Origin: Magnetovibrio sp.
Lineage (GTDB): Bacteria; Pseudomonadota; Alphaproteobacteria; Rhodospirillales; Magnetovibrionaceae
Direction of reading: 5' to 3'
Assembly (NCBI GenBank): GCA_016763255.1
Contig: JAESUA010000337.1
Location: 1 to 8,084 of the forward strand
Length of the DNA stretch: 8,084 nucleotides
Shown here: piece after piece, positions 1-6,692 of the stretch
Layout of the letters: every line of letters starts with the position of its first letter
Position numbering within the stretch: the stretch's first letter is position 1
Position numbers and translations under genes: made by a program
Notes under the pieces: generated by a model
Databases searched by the model: none
What the model was told of the DNA's origin: nothing
What the model saw: only the letters and a program-made list of their open reading frames with translations

Positions 1-446
1 AACGGCGTGATGCCGGCCACCACACCCAACGCCTGGCGCGTCGAATGGGTATCGACACCGCGCGCCACCTGCTCTGAAAACTCACCTTTCAAAAGATGCG
101 GCATGCCACAGACAAATTCGATCACCTCGATGCCACGGGCGATTTCACCCTTGGCATCGGGAATGGTTTTGCCGTGCTCAGAGGACAAAAGTTCCGCCAG
201 CTCGTCGATGTTTTGGTTCAACAAATCACGAAACCTGAACATCACCTGGGCGCGTTTGGCGACCGGAGTAACCGACCAGGTTTCAAACGCCGCCTGGGCA
301 ATTTCTACCACCTCATCGACATCGGCTTTATTGGCCAGCAACACTTCGCCACTGACTTCGCCGGTGGCTGGATTGTGGATATCGACCTTGCGTTTGCTGG
401 AACCAGACCAAGCGGTACCGTTCACAAAATGAGTTTGTGTTTTCAT
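1..446 (-). CDS. mmsA: CoA-acylating methylmalonate-semialdehyde dehydrogenase, N-terminal 148 residues (partial)
   Basis: The first 148 codons are visible; the frame is open through the left window edge. The family (MmsA/IolA, aldehyde dehydrogenase superfamily, usually about 500 residues) converts methylmalonate or malonate semialdehyde with NAD+ and CoA to propionyl- or acetyl-CoA plus CO2 in the cytosol. Recognition rests on the N-terminal pattern (FVNG near residue 7, HNPATGEV near 24) and the family-specific stretch from HGKTIPDAKGEIARG (91-105) through IEFVCGMPHLLKGEFSEQ (109-126) to the LGVVAGITP segment at 140-148. Arg104 probably matches the arginine that holds the substrate carboxylate in this family. 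The catalytic cysteine lies outside the window. The ATG at 446 has an AAGGA Shine-Dalgarno site at 459-455, 8 nt upstream. The gene follows the second permease gene by 87 bp on the same strand and is probably the last visible cistron of the transporter operon, which suggests that the imported compound is broken down to a semialdehyde. Confidence 0.93.
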   Translation of the reverse strand, partial: MKTQTHFVNGTAWSGSSKRKVDIHNPATGEVSGEVLLANKADVDEVVEIAQAAFETWSVTPVAKRAQVMFRFRDLLNQNIDELAELLSSEHGKTIPDAKGEIARGIEVIEFVCGMPHLLKGEFSEQVARGVDTHSTRQALGVVAGITP

Positions 447-472
447 CTTCTAGATCCTTGTGCTTCGTTTAG

Positions 473-514
473 CGTGCGCGTTTACGCACGTTGCATGCGG
501 CTAACCGCCATGCA
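473..514 (-). promoter_or_regulatory. tandem hairpins between second permease and mmsA
   Basis: Two inverted repeats sit side by side in the 87-bp gap. The first pairs 473-478 (CGTGCG) with 485-490 (CGCACG) around a 6-nt loop. The second pairs TGCATGCGG at 492-500 with CCGCCATGCA at 505-514, giving nine pairs with one bulged base and a 4-nt loop. Neither is followed by a T-run on the minus strand, so they look more like mRNA processing or stability elements than intrinsic terminators. A third possibility is a protein-binding site. Confidence 0.4.
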
Positions 515-533
515 CCCCAATCAGGGCATAGTC

Positions 534-1391
534 TTAGCCATGGTCTTCAAGGCCCCGTAAGCGTTCGGAGCGTCGTCTCAAAAATTCTAGGGTGATCAAG
601 AACGCCACCGACACCAAAATCAGCAACGTCGCCACCGCTAAGATGGTCGGGTTGATCTGTTCGCGCAGGCCGGAGAACATCTGCCTGGGGATGGTGCGTT
701 GTCCCGGACCGGCCAGGAACAAAACCACCACCACTTCATCAAAGGACGTCACAAAAGCGAACATCGCGCCGGAAATAACCCCCGGACGGATCAGCGGCAT
801 CACCACGTCGAAAAATGTTTTCAGCGGTGACGCGCCCATGCTCAAACCGGCGTGATAGAGCGAGCGATCAAAGCCGCTGAGGGTCGCGGTCACGGTGATG
901 ATGACAAACGGCACCCCCAGGGCAGCGTGGGCAATGACCAGTCCGACAAAACTGCCGGCCAAACCAAATTTGGTGAAAAAGAAAAACATCCCCGCGGCAA
1001 CGATGATCGACGGCACGATCATCGGCGACAGCATCAACGCCATGATCACCCGCTTATAAGGCATGTACTGGCTCGACAGGCCGACGGCGGCCAGGGTGCC
1101 CAGAACGGTGGCCACGATGGTGGCGAAAAAGCCGATGATAAAGCTGTTCTTGATCGCCAGCATCCAATTCGGATTGGTCACGACGGCATCATACCAGCGG
1201 GTCGAATAGGCCGCCGGATCGAGCGTCACCATGCCCCTGGTAAAGGTGAAATAAGGTTCCGCATTGAACGACAACGGGATGATCACCACGATCGGCACGA
1301 TCAGGAAAAACAAAACCAGCCAAGCGGTATATTTCAGCGCGTAAACGCCCAGCTTGTGCCAAATGGTGTAATAGGCGGGAAATTTTTGCAT
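534..1391 (-). CDS. PotC-like ABC transporter permease (polyamine/omega-amino-acid class)
   Basis: This is an inner-membrane permease of the spermidine/putrescine (PotC) type, 285 residues, the usual size for the family. Predicted membrane segments lie near residues 21-42, 82-104, 116-140, 148-170, 205-226 and 249-270. The cytoplasmic EAA loop that docks on the ATPase is at about 179-204 (core GLSMGASPL, then MPLIRPG). The PotC-like motif SFDEVVVVLFL follows at 216-226. The C-terminus is strongly basic (LRRRSERLR). I place the start at the ATG at 1391 because AAGGA lies 7 nt upstream (1403-1399). A GTG at 1406 would add five residues and overlap the upstream stop by four bases, but it has no good Shine-Dalgarno site at the right distance. 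The upstream permease gene ends at 1403, so the two are almost certainly translationally coupled. The exact substrate cannot be read from the sequence. Confidence 0.93.
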   Translation of the reverse strand: MQKFPAYYTIWHKLGVYALKYTAWLVLFFLIVPIVVIIPLSFNAEPYFTFTRGMVTLDPAAYSTRWYDAVVTNPNWMLAIKNSFIIGFFATIVATVLGTLAAVGLSSQYMPYKRVIMALMLSPMIVPSIIVAAGMFFFFTKFGLAGSFVGLVIAHAALGVPFVIITVTATLSGFDRSLYHAGLSMGASPLKTFFDVVMPLIRPGVISGAMFAFVTSFDEVVVVLFLAGPGQRTIPRQMFSGLREQINPTILAVATLLILVSVAFLITLEFLRRRSERLRGLEDHG

Positions 1392-1402
1392 CGTTTTTTC
1401 CT

Positions 1403-2683
1403 TCACCCCAACTTGATGTTGTCGGTGCCGACAAGGTGGTCATAAACCCAATACAGGGTGAGGATCAAAATCAGCAACATCGAACCCAGCGCCGCCGCCA
1501 AGCCCCAGTTGTTGGACTGCTGCATATGGAACGCAATGATGTTGGAAATCATTTGTCCATCGGTGCCGCCCACCAGTGCCGGGGTGATGTAATAACCAAC
1601 CGAAATGATGAACACCAGCAACGCCCCGGCGGACAAGCCGGGCATGGTGTTGGGCAGATATATCTTGATAAACGCCGGGATCGGCCGTGCCCCCATGGAC
1701 ATGGCGGCCCGCATCAAGGTCGGATCGATACCCTTCATCACGCTGTACAGCGGCAAAATCATGAACGGCAACAAAATATGCGTCATCGCGATGATGGTCG
1801 AAAATTCGGTGTAGAGCATGTCCAAAGGTTCCGATGTTATCCCCACACCGGTCAGGAACGAATTAACCACACCGTTGGTTTGCAGCAAGGCAATCCACGC
1901 CGTGGTGCGCACCAGCAACGAGGTCCAAAACGGCAACAAAACAAAAATCATTAACAGGTTGGCGGTTTTTGACGGCGCGTTGGCCAAATAATACGCCAGC
2001 GGATAACCCAGGATCAGACACATCAAGGTGATGATCAGCGCCATGCGCAAGGTCTTGGTATACAGCTTGATATAGATCTGCGTGGCTTCACGAATTTGCA
2101 ACTCACCCTCAAAGGTACGCTCCAAATCCAGGGCGGTCAGATAAAAACCGTCGGTATAAGTGTCGCCGGATTTTTGCACCGCCCGCCACATCAACGGATC
2201 GGCCCAAGCTTTATTGGCCGCCAGCAGCAATGTGGCACCGTTTTGTGCCAGATCGGCATCGTCTGTGCGACGTAACTTACGCGCCGACGATTTCACCACG
2301 CTTGATGCGCCCGGCTTGTTGCGATTGATTTCCGCCGCCAACTTGCCGGAGGTGCGATCAGCCGCCAGACGTTTCAGATCGATCGCCATATTGGTCAGCA
2401 CCGCATCATCGGGCTGGCCTTGACCATCCCACGTCGCCAGGCTTTGCAGCGTATTGGGGATCAGTTGCGCCACCACCGGACTGTAAAAACCGCGGTGCAG
2501 CATGGTTGCGATGGGCGCAACAAACGAAAAGAAAAGAAACAACAACAACGGTACCACCAAGGCAAAGGCGACCATCTTGTGACGCCGCACTTCACGGTGC
2601 GCGAGGCGAATTTCCGCCTTCGTCAACACGTCGCTGGTGCCGCGTTCTAAGGCCACAGGGGCAATGGTGGGGGTGTCGTTCAT
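1403..2683 (-). CDS. PotB-like ABC transporter permease with long extracytoplasmic insertion
   Basis: First permease subunit, 426 residues, partner of the PotC-like subunit. Classical PotB proteins are about 275-285 residues; the extra length is a block of about 150 mostly hydrophilic residues (roughly 61-209) between the first and second membrane segments, so it should face the periplasm. Segments lie near 37-60, 212-234, 241-265, 296-316, 350-372 and 394-415. The EAA loop is at about 325-349 (RAAMSMGARP, then YLPNTMPG). The cytoplasmic N-terminus is charged (residues 12-36). I chose the ATG at 2683, starting MNDTPT. The longer frame from 2755 would begin inside a hairpin and gives 24 unconvincing residues. 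The Shine-Dalgarno site at the chosen start is weak (AAAGA-like), which may set lower expression than for the binding protein. The stop at 1405-1403 lies 11 bases before the next start. From memory, similar long PotB-type permeases occur in other proteobacteria, so the insertion is probably a subfamily trait. Confidence 0.92.
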   Translation of the reverse strand: MNDTPTIAPVALERGTSDVLTKAEIRLAHREVRRHKMVAFALVVPLLLFLFFSFVAPIATMLHRGFYSPVVAQLIPNTLQSLATWDGQGQPDDAVLTNMAIDLKRLAADRTSGKLAAEINRNKPGASSVVKSSARKLRRTDDADLAQNGATLLLAANKAWADPLMWRAVQKSGDTYTDGFYLTALDLERTFEGELQIREATQIYIKLYTKTLRMALIITLMCLILGYPLAYYLANAPSKTANLLMIFVLLPFWTSLLVRTTAWIALLQTNGVVNSFLTGVGITSEPLDMLYTEFSTIIAMTHILLPFMILPLYSVMKGIDPTLMRAAMSMGARPIPAFIKIYLPNTMPGLSAGALLVFIISVGYYITPALVGGTDGQMISNIIAFHMQQSNNWGLAAALGSMLLILILTLYWVYDHLVGTDNIKLG

Positions 2684-2714
2684 GATTTTGTCTTTTGTAA
2701 ATTTCAAGGATGGC

Positions 2715-2759
2715 TCATTTGGTGGTGGGAAACGCGCAGCGTCCCCCACCACCAAATGA
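2715..2759 (-). promoter_or_regulatory. strong intercistronic hairpin between binding protein and first permease
   Basis: A perfect 15-bp inverted repeat pairs 2715-2729 (TCATTTGGTGGTGGG) with 2745-2759 (CCCACCACCAAATGA). The 15-nt loop can add a 3-bp inner helix, 2733-2735 with 2739-2741. It starts 8 bases after the binding-protein stop on the minus strand. No T-run follows, so it is unlikely to be a simple terminator. Hairpins at this position in binding-protein transport operons (for example malE-malF) are known to protect the upstream mRNA and give more binding protein than permease. That role here is inference. Confidence 0.7.
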
Positions 2760-2767
2760 TGCTGAAC

Positions 2768-3823
2768 TTACTTCAACATCCACTCGTTAAATTTCTCACC
2801 GAGGGACTCGCCATAATCGGCCCAGAAAATACCGTCGGCTTTGAGGCCTTCATCCAGGTGCGAGGTCGGAAGATCCGGAATCACAGACGGATCGACAAGC
2901 ACCATCGAGGATTTACGGGTCGGGCCATAGGCCACATCCGGCATCCCAGCAAGCGGCTTGGTGCCGGCGGCAAAAGAGATGAAATCATATGCCAGGTCTT
3001 TCTTTTTCGAACCCTTAACCACGGCCCAAACATCCAAGTCATAGACGTGTGCGTCCCAAACCATCTTGAACGGCTTGCCGTCCTTTTTGATGGCGTCAAA
3101 GATACGACCGTTGGCCGATTGACCCATCACCGCGCCACCATCGTTCAACAGCTGAGGAACCTGGGACCAGGAATCAAACCATACGATGTCGTCTTTGATG
3201 GTGTCGAGTTTGGCGAACGCGCGGGCCTGACCGGCTTCGGTGGCCAGCACTTCATAAACCTTGGCTACGGGCACGCCGTCGGCGATCAAAGCCCATTCCA
3301 GGTTGACCTGCGGACGCTTGCGCATAGCGCGCTTGCCGACGATCTTTTTGGTGTTGAAAAAATCACCGATCGAGTTCGGCTTGACCGAACCGATGGTTTT
3401 TTCGTTGTAGGCGTAAATGATCGTCCACACGATATTGCCGACGCCGCATTCATTGGCGATGGCCGCGGGGATGAAATCTTGCGCGCCCGGGGTGCCGTCG
3501 GCACCGGGTGCCAAAACACTGGCCGGGATGACTTCCAACAGGCCTTCGGAACAGGCGCGTTCGAGATCGATCACTTCGATATCGACCACATCCCACTGGA
3601 TGTTGCCGGCTTCGACCTGGGCTTTGATCTCGGCGATGCCGCCGGAATAATCTTCAAACAAAATCTTCGTACCGGTTTTGGCCGTGTACGGATCAATCAT
3701 ATGCTTTTTTTGCGCGGCGCCATATGCACCGCCAAAAGAAACGACAGTCAGTTCTTCGGCCATGGCCGTCGATGCAAGCAGCGCTCCCAGCGCCGCACCC
3801 GCAATCATTGTTGTGGTTTTCAT
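2768..3823 (-). CDS. PotD/PotF-like periplasmic substrate-binding protein
   Basis: Periplasmic solute receptor of the polyamine-type family (extracellular solute-binding family 1), 351 residues, usual length. It has a classical Sec signal peptide: basic MKTTT, a hydrophobic core (residues 6-17) and an AMA cleavage site after residue 22, giving a mature start of EELTVVSFGG. The mature N-terminus (VVSFGGAYGAAQ, then DPYTAKTG) and the WDVVDIE motif near residue 78 are typical of PotD/PotF-like receptors. An aromatic and acidic stretch (WDAHVYDLDVW) lies in the C-terminal half and could contribute to amine binding. No lipobox cysteine is present, so it should be soluble in the periplasm. The ATG at 3823 has GGGAGG 11 nt upstream (3840-3835), far better than the extended frame to 3910, which would overlap the ATPase gene. 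Hairpins flank the gene on both sides. Possible ligands are polyamines, GABA or beta-alanine; the sequence does not decide between them. Confidence 0.92.
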   Translation of the reverse strand: MKTTTMIAGAALGALLASTAMAEELTVVSFGGAYGAAQKKHMIDPYTAKTGTKILFEDYSGGIAEIKAQVEAGNIQWDVVDIEVIDLERACSEGLLEVIPASVLAPGADGTPGAQDFIPAAIANECGVGNIVWTIIYAYNEKTIGSVKPNSIGDFFNTKKIVGKRAMRKRPQVNLEWALIADGVPVAKVYEVLATEAGQARAFAKLDTIKDDIVWFDSWSQVPQLLNDGGAVMGQSANGRIFDAIKKDGKPFKMVWDAHVYDLDVWAVVKGSKKKDLAYDFISFAAGTKPLAGMPDVAYGPTRKSSMVLVDPSVIPDLPTSHLDEGLKADGIFWADYGESLGEKFNEWMLK

Positions 3824-3851
3824 TATTTTTATAACCTCCCAATAGCTTCTG

Positions 3852-3878
3852 AAAATAAACCGCGCGATGGACGCGCGG
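3852..3878 (-). terminator. terminator-like hairpin between ATPase and binding-protein genes
   Basis: On the minus strand a 7-bp all-G/C stem (CCGCGCG at 3878-3872, CGCGCGG at 3866-3860) with the 5-nt loop TCCAT runs straight into TTTATTTT (3859-3852). This has the form of a short intrinsic terminator. It starts 7 bases after the ATPase stop codon and ends 28 bases before the binding-protein ATG, so it sits inside the operon. It could act as a partial terminator or attenuator, or a ribosome finishing the ATPase gene could keep it from folding. The stem is short, so full termination is unlikely. Confidence 0.5.
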
Positions 3879-3885
3879 GTCGAAT

Positions 3886-4983
3886 TTAGGTCACCGCAAA
3901 AGCGAAACAATCTTTGCGGCGCGAAATCAAATGAGCCTCATCGCCTTCGCCAAACTTCGGCGCTTCATGGTCGTTGAGAACCTTAACGACAACTTCCGTT
4001 TTATCGGGCAGCTCGAAGAAGTAGCGAATGTAATCGCCGACATACAGCCGCGCTAAAAACTTAACCGTGATCTTGTTGGCAAAGGTGTGCTCGCTGGGCA
4101 GGATGAACATTTTTTCCGGCCGTATGGAAACACGGCACTTGGTGCCGATGACGTCACAATCTGAATGCATCGCGATGATCTCTTCACCGCCGGCAATTTC
4201 GATACGAACCATGCCCTCATCAAGGCCGACAATTTTGCCCGGAACAAAATTGTTCTCGCCGATAAAATCGGCCACAAACGCGTTGGCCGGTTGCTCATAC
4301 AAAACTTCCGGGGCCGCACATTGCTGCACCACACCATCATTAAATACGGCGATGCGATCGGACATGGTCAGGGCTTCGGTTTGATCATGGGTCACATAGA
4401 TGACGGTGAAGCCCAGTTTTTTATGCAACCGCATGATTTCCAGCTGCATCTGTTCACGCAGCTTTTTGTCCAACGCGCCCAGGGGCTCATCCATCAACAC
4501 CAAACTGGGGCTGAAAATCAGCGCCCGGGCCAAGGCCACACGCTGACGCTGGCCACCCGACAGTTGTGCCGGCATACGCCCGGCAAAGTCTTCTAATTCG
4601 ATGAGCTGAAGGAATTTCTCGACCTTTTGGGCGATGTCCGCCTTGGCCAATTTACGCACCTTCAGCGGATAGGCTAGGTTTTCGGCGATGCTCATGTGGG
4701 GGAACAGGGCATAGTTTTGAAACACCATGCCGATGTTGCGTTTGTATGGCGCCGTGCGGGTGATGGGGTGACCATCCAGCAAAATCTCGCCATGGGTGAC
4801 GCTTTCAAAGCCCGCCATCATCATCAAGACCGTGGTTTTGCCAGAGCCCGACGGCCCCAGCAGGGTCAGAAATTCACCCTTGGCAACATCCAAACTAAAG
4901 TCTTTCACAACCATTGTTTTTTGGTCGTAACTCTTTTGAATATTAGCAAAGCGCAAAAAATCAAGCGCGCCATCCGTGCTCAT
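3886..4983 (-). CDS. PotA-like ABC transporter ATPase
   Basis: Cytoplasmic ATPase that powers the importer, 365 residues, the usual size for the PotA/CUT1-type family. All catalytic motifs are intact: Walker A GPSGSGKT at 43-50, Q-loop Gln89 in MVFQNYALFPHM, signature LSGGQRQR at 141-148, Walker B LVLMDE at 161-166, D-loop GALD, and switch His199 in YVTHDQTEA. The C-terminal part from about 245 is a TOBE-type regulatory domain (SIRPEKM near 287-293). The ATG at 4983 has GGAGG at 4997-4993, 9 nt upstream. It is the first gene of the operon, and the 62-bp gap to the binding-protein gene holds a terminator-like hairpin. The divergent regulator gene starts 193 bp upstream, which suggests that it controls this operon. 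The family assignment is firm; the transported substrate is not. Confidence 0.95.
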   Translation of the reverse strand: MSTDGALDFLRFANIQKSYDQKTMVVKDFSLDVAKGEFLTLLGPSGSGKTTVLMMMAGFESVTHGEILLDGHPITRTAPYKRNIGMVFQNYALFPHMSIAENLAYPLKVRKLAKADIAQKVEKFLQLIELEDFAGRMPAQLSGGQRQRVALARALIFSPSLVLMDEPLGALDKKLREQMQLEIMRLHKKLGFTVIYVTHDQTEALTMSDRIAVFNDGVVQQCAAPEVLYEQPANAFVADFIGENNFVPGKIVGLDEGMVRIEIAGGEEIIAMHSDCDVIGTKCRVSIRPEKMFILPSEHTFANKITVKFLARLYVGDYIRYFFELPDKTEVVVKVLNDHEAPKFGEGDEAHLISRRKDCFAFAVT

Positions 4984-5008
4984 TCAACACCCCTCCCTGG
5001 GTAATTTG

Positions 5009-5037
5009 ATCGTATTGCTTTTATATTTTGACAACAA
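5009..5037 (-). promoter_or_regulatory. candidate promoter of the transporter operon
   Basis: On the minus strand, TTGTTG (5037-5032) and TACGAT (5014-5009) are separated by 17 bp, the ideal spacing for a housekeeping sigma factor. Each box is an imperfect match (about four of six bases). Transcription would start near 5002, leaving a leader of about 19 nt that still contains the GGAGG site. The repeat boxes at 5063-5124 would then lie at roughly -60 to -120, a position suited to activation. This was read by eye only; overlapping alternatives exist. Confidence 0.35.
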
Positions 5038-5062
5038 TGCATGGAAATACAAACTTACGACA

Positions 5063-5124
5063 GGTACAGTTGCGTTCAACCGATTGGTACAGATAAAAAT
5101 ATCCACCTGGGACCAGTCTGGGAC
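5063..5124. repeat. phased GG(T/G)AC direct repeats, candidate MocR operator array
   Basis: Four copies of GG(T/G)AC point the same way: GGTACAG at 5063-5069, GGTACAG at 5086-5092, GGGAC at 5109-5113 (within CTGGGAC at 5107-5113) and GGGAC at 5120-5124 (within CTGGGAC at 5118-5124). Start-to-start distances are 23, 23 and 11 bp, close to two, two and one helical turns. MocR-family regulators are known to bind direct repeats: TauR sites begin CTGGAC, and the GabR box is ATACCA. The second copy reads GTACCA on the other strand, one base from the GabR box. Use as the operator of the adjacent regulator gene is inference. Confidence 0.55.
5070..5097 (+). promoter_or_regulatory. weak candidate promoter of the mocR-type gene
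   Basis: TTGCGT (5070-5075) and GATAAA (5092-5097) lie 16 bp apart, each matching about four of six consensus bases. The second GGTAC box falls between them and the two GGGAC boxes lie just downstream, so a bound regulator could block its own transcription. A rival -10, TATACG at 5125-5130, has no recognisable -35. Neither choice is secure. Confidence 0.22.
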
Positions 5125-5176
5125 TATACGGGGTCTACATGGTTAATGATTGATTCGTTGCAATGGGAGAGTACGT

Positions 5177-6667
5177 ATGAGCATCCTTTTTTCGCCGCTC
5201 GATAAGACCTCCTCCTCAAAAATCAACTTACGCGATCAATTATGCGCGCGCATATCGTACTACATTACCCAAGGTTTGCTAGAGCCCGGCATGCGATTGC
5301 CGTCCTGCCGCAAGGCTTCGCTGCAGTTGGGTATCTCGCGCAACACCGTGGTCAGCGCCTACCAAAACCTTATTTATGATGGAATGGTGGAATCACGCGA
5401 ACGCTCCGGCTACTTCGTTCACCAAACCGCACGCGCCAACCCTTACCCCCAGCCGCAGAGTTCAGCAAAGCCGGGCAGTATAAAATACTTGTCTTTATTC
5501 GAGCGCTTGAGTCCCTCTGCAAGGCCTTCGATCTATGACACGGTTTTGCGCCCGACCGACTGGGCTAGCCAGCCCTATCCGTTTGTCTGCAATCAGATGG
5601 ATGCGGCGCGTTTTCCCTTGGCCGATTGGCGAAAGTGCAGCTTTCAGGTCCTCAATCGCTCGCAAACGGCGGCGGTGACCAGCGATTACCTTTATGGCGA
5701 TTGCGAAGAACTTGTGGCGCAAATCCGCAACCGCTTGCTGCCGCGTCGCGGGATTTATGCCAATGAAGATGAAATCCTCATCACCGCAGGAGCACAACAA
5801 GCGATTTACATCACCGCAATGTTGTTTGGCGGCCCTGATCGAAAAATAGCCTGCGAAGACCCCTGCTATCCGGATGCGCGCAATATCTTTCATTTATTTT
5901 TTGGTGGCATTGAGGCCATCGAGCTTGATAACCAAGGCTTGATCTGTGATGAGCGCCTATCGGGGTGCAATCTGGTCTATGTCACCCCCAATCACCAGTA
6001 CCCCACCGCAGTCCGCATGTCGAAGGCGCGCCGGGCCGAACTTCACGCCCAGGCCGAACGCCACAACTTGATCATCATCGAAGACGATTATGATTGTGAA
6101 ACGGATTTTGATCCCCTCAACGAGCCGGCGCTGAAATCCCACGCCCAATCCGATCATGTTATTTACATCGGCACCTTATCCAAAAGCCTCAGCCCCGGCC
6201 TGCGCCTTGGCTACGTCGTCGGCACCCCCGATTTCATCCGTGAAGCCCGGGCCATGCGCGGCATGATGATCCGCCATCCACCACCGATCATGCAATTGAC
6301 CTCGGCCCAGTTCATTCGTCTGGGCCATCACGATGCGCTGATTTCTCGGCTGCAAGGCATTTACGAACGCCGCTGGTACACCGCTAACGCGGCCTTACAT
6401 GAGCATTTCCCCGATGCCGACATCACCAGCGGCTGGGGTGGGACCAACTTTTTGGTGACGCTGCCCGACACGGTCGACCTCACCGGTTTTACCGAACGCG
6501 CGCTGCAAAGTGGCGTGGTGATCGACCACATCAAGCCCTGCTACATGCGCCCCGAAGAATCCCACAACAAATTTCGCCTCGGCGTGTCAGCCATCGGCAC
6601 AAAAAAAATCACCGCCGGCATTGCCAAGCTCAGAGCCATTTACGATGATTTTATTGTCCAACCGTGA
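5177..6667 (+). CDS. MocR/GabR-family transcriptional regulator (GntR winged helix plus PLP aminotransferase-like domain)
   Basis: 496 residues, standard length for the MocR family. Residues about 14-82 form a GntR-type winged helix (INLRDQL, LEPGMRLPSCRKAS, LGISRNTVVSAYQNL, then SGYFV at the wing). After a linker of about 40 residues comes a fold-type I aminotransferase-like domain (about 125-490) that should bind PLP and sense an amino compound rather than catalyse turnover. Key residues are present: the ring-nitrogen aspartate in IIEDDYDCE (Asp303), Tyr305, the Schiff-base lysine in GTLSKSLSP (Lys336), and a C-terminal FRLG arginine (Arg467) of the type that binds substrate carboxylate. 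The Asp-Lys distance of 33 equals that of GabR as I recall it (Asp279, Lys312). I chose the ATG at 5177, with GGGAGA 6 nt upstream, over a TTG at 5150. The gene diverges from the transporter operon, so it probably controls that operon and itself. The effector is unknown; the neighbours suggest beta-alanine, GABA or a polyamine. Confidence 0.95.
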   Translation: MSILFSPLDKTSSSKINLRDQLCARISYYITQGLLEPGMRLPSCRKASLQLGISRNTVVSAYQNLIYDGMVESRERSGYFVHQTARANPYPQPQSSAKPGSIKYLSLFERLSPSARPSIYDTVLRPTDWASQPYPFVCNQMDAARFPLADWRKCSFQVLNRSQTAAVTSDYLYGDCEELVAQIRNRLLPRRGIYANEDEILITAGAQQAIYITAMLFGGPDRKIACEDPCYPDARNIFHLFFGGIEAIELDNQGLICDERLSGCNLVYVTPNHQYPTAVRMSKARRAELHAQAERHNLIIIEDDYDCETDFDPLNEPALKSHAQSDHVIYIGTLSKSLSPGLRLGYVVGTPDFIREARAMRGMMIRHPPPIMQLTSAQFIRLGHHDALISRLQGIYERRWYTANAALHEHFPDADITSGWGGTNFLVTLPDTVDLTGFTERALQSGVVIDHIKPCYMRPEESHNKFRLGVSAIGTKKITAGIAKLRAIYDDFIVQP

Positions 6668-6692
6668 GACCTTAAGAGATACAAGGCCCCGA

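Noticed and set aside
7..560. Two plus-strand frames opposite mmsA and its upstream gap.
   Set aside because: The minus-strand reading gives an unmistakable methylmalonate-semialdehyde dehydrogenase N-terminus; the plus-strand frames have no recognisable content.
852..1445. A 197-codon plus-strand frame opposite the PotC-like permease.
   Set aside because: Its product is almost all His, Arg, Gly, Asp and Gln, typical of the antisense of a hydrophobic membrane protein.
2684..2755. An upstream start for the first permease that would add 24 residues.
   Set aside because: The added stretch starts within the intercistronic hairpin and has no family resemblance; the ATG at 2683 is the sensible start.
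2756..3889. A 377-codon plus-strand frame lying opposite the binding-protein gene.
   Set aside because: It mirrors a gene with a clear signal peptide, Shine-Dalgarno site and family motifs; its own translation shows no family features and it begins inside the hairpin. It is a codon-bias shadow.
3824..3910. An upstream start for the binding protein.
   Set aside because: It would overlap the ATPase gene, bury the signal peptide 29 residues in, and ignore the GGGAGG site placed for the ATG at 3823.
5028..5056. A perfect TTGACA on the plus strand as the -35 box of the regulator gene.
   Set aside because: At 16-18 bp downstream there is only AAACTT-like sequence, a very poor -10, and the resulting leader would be over 100 nt.
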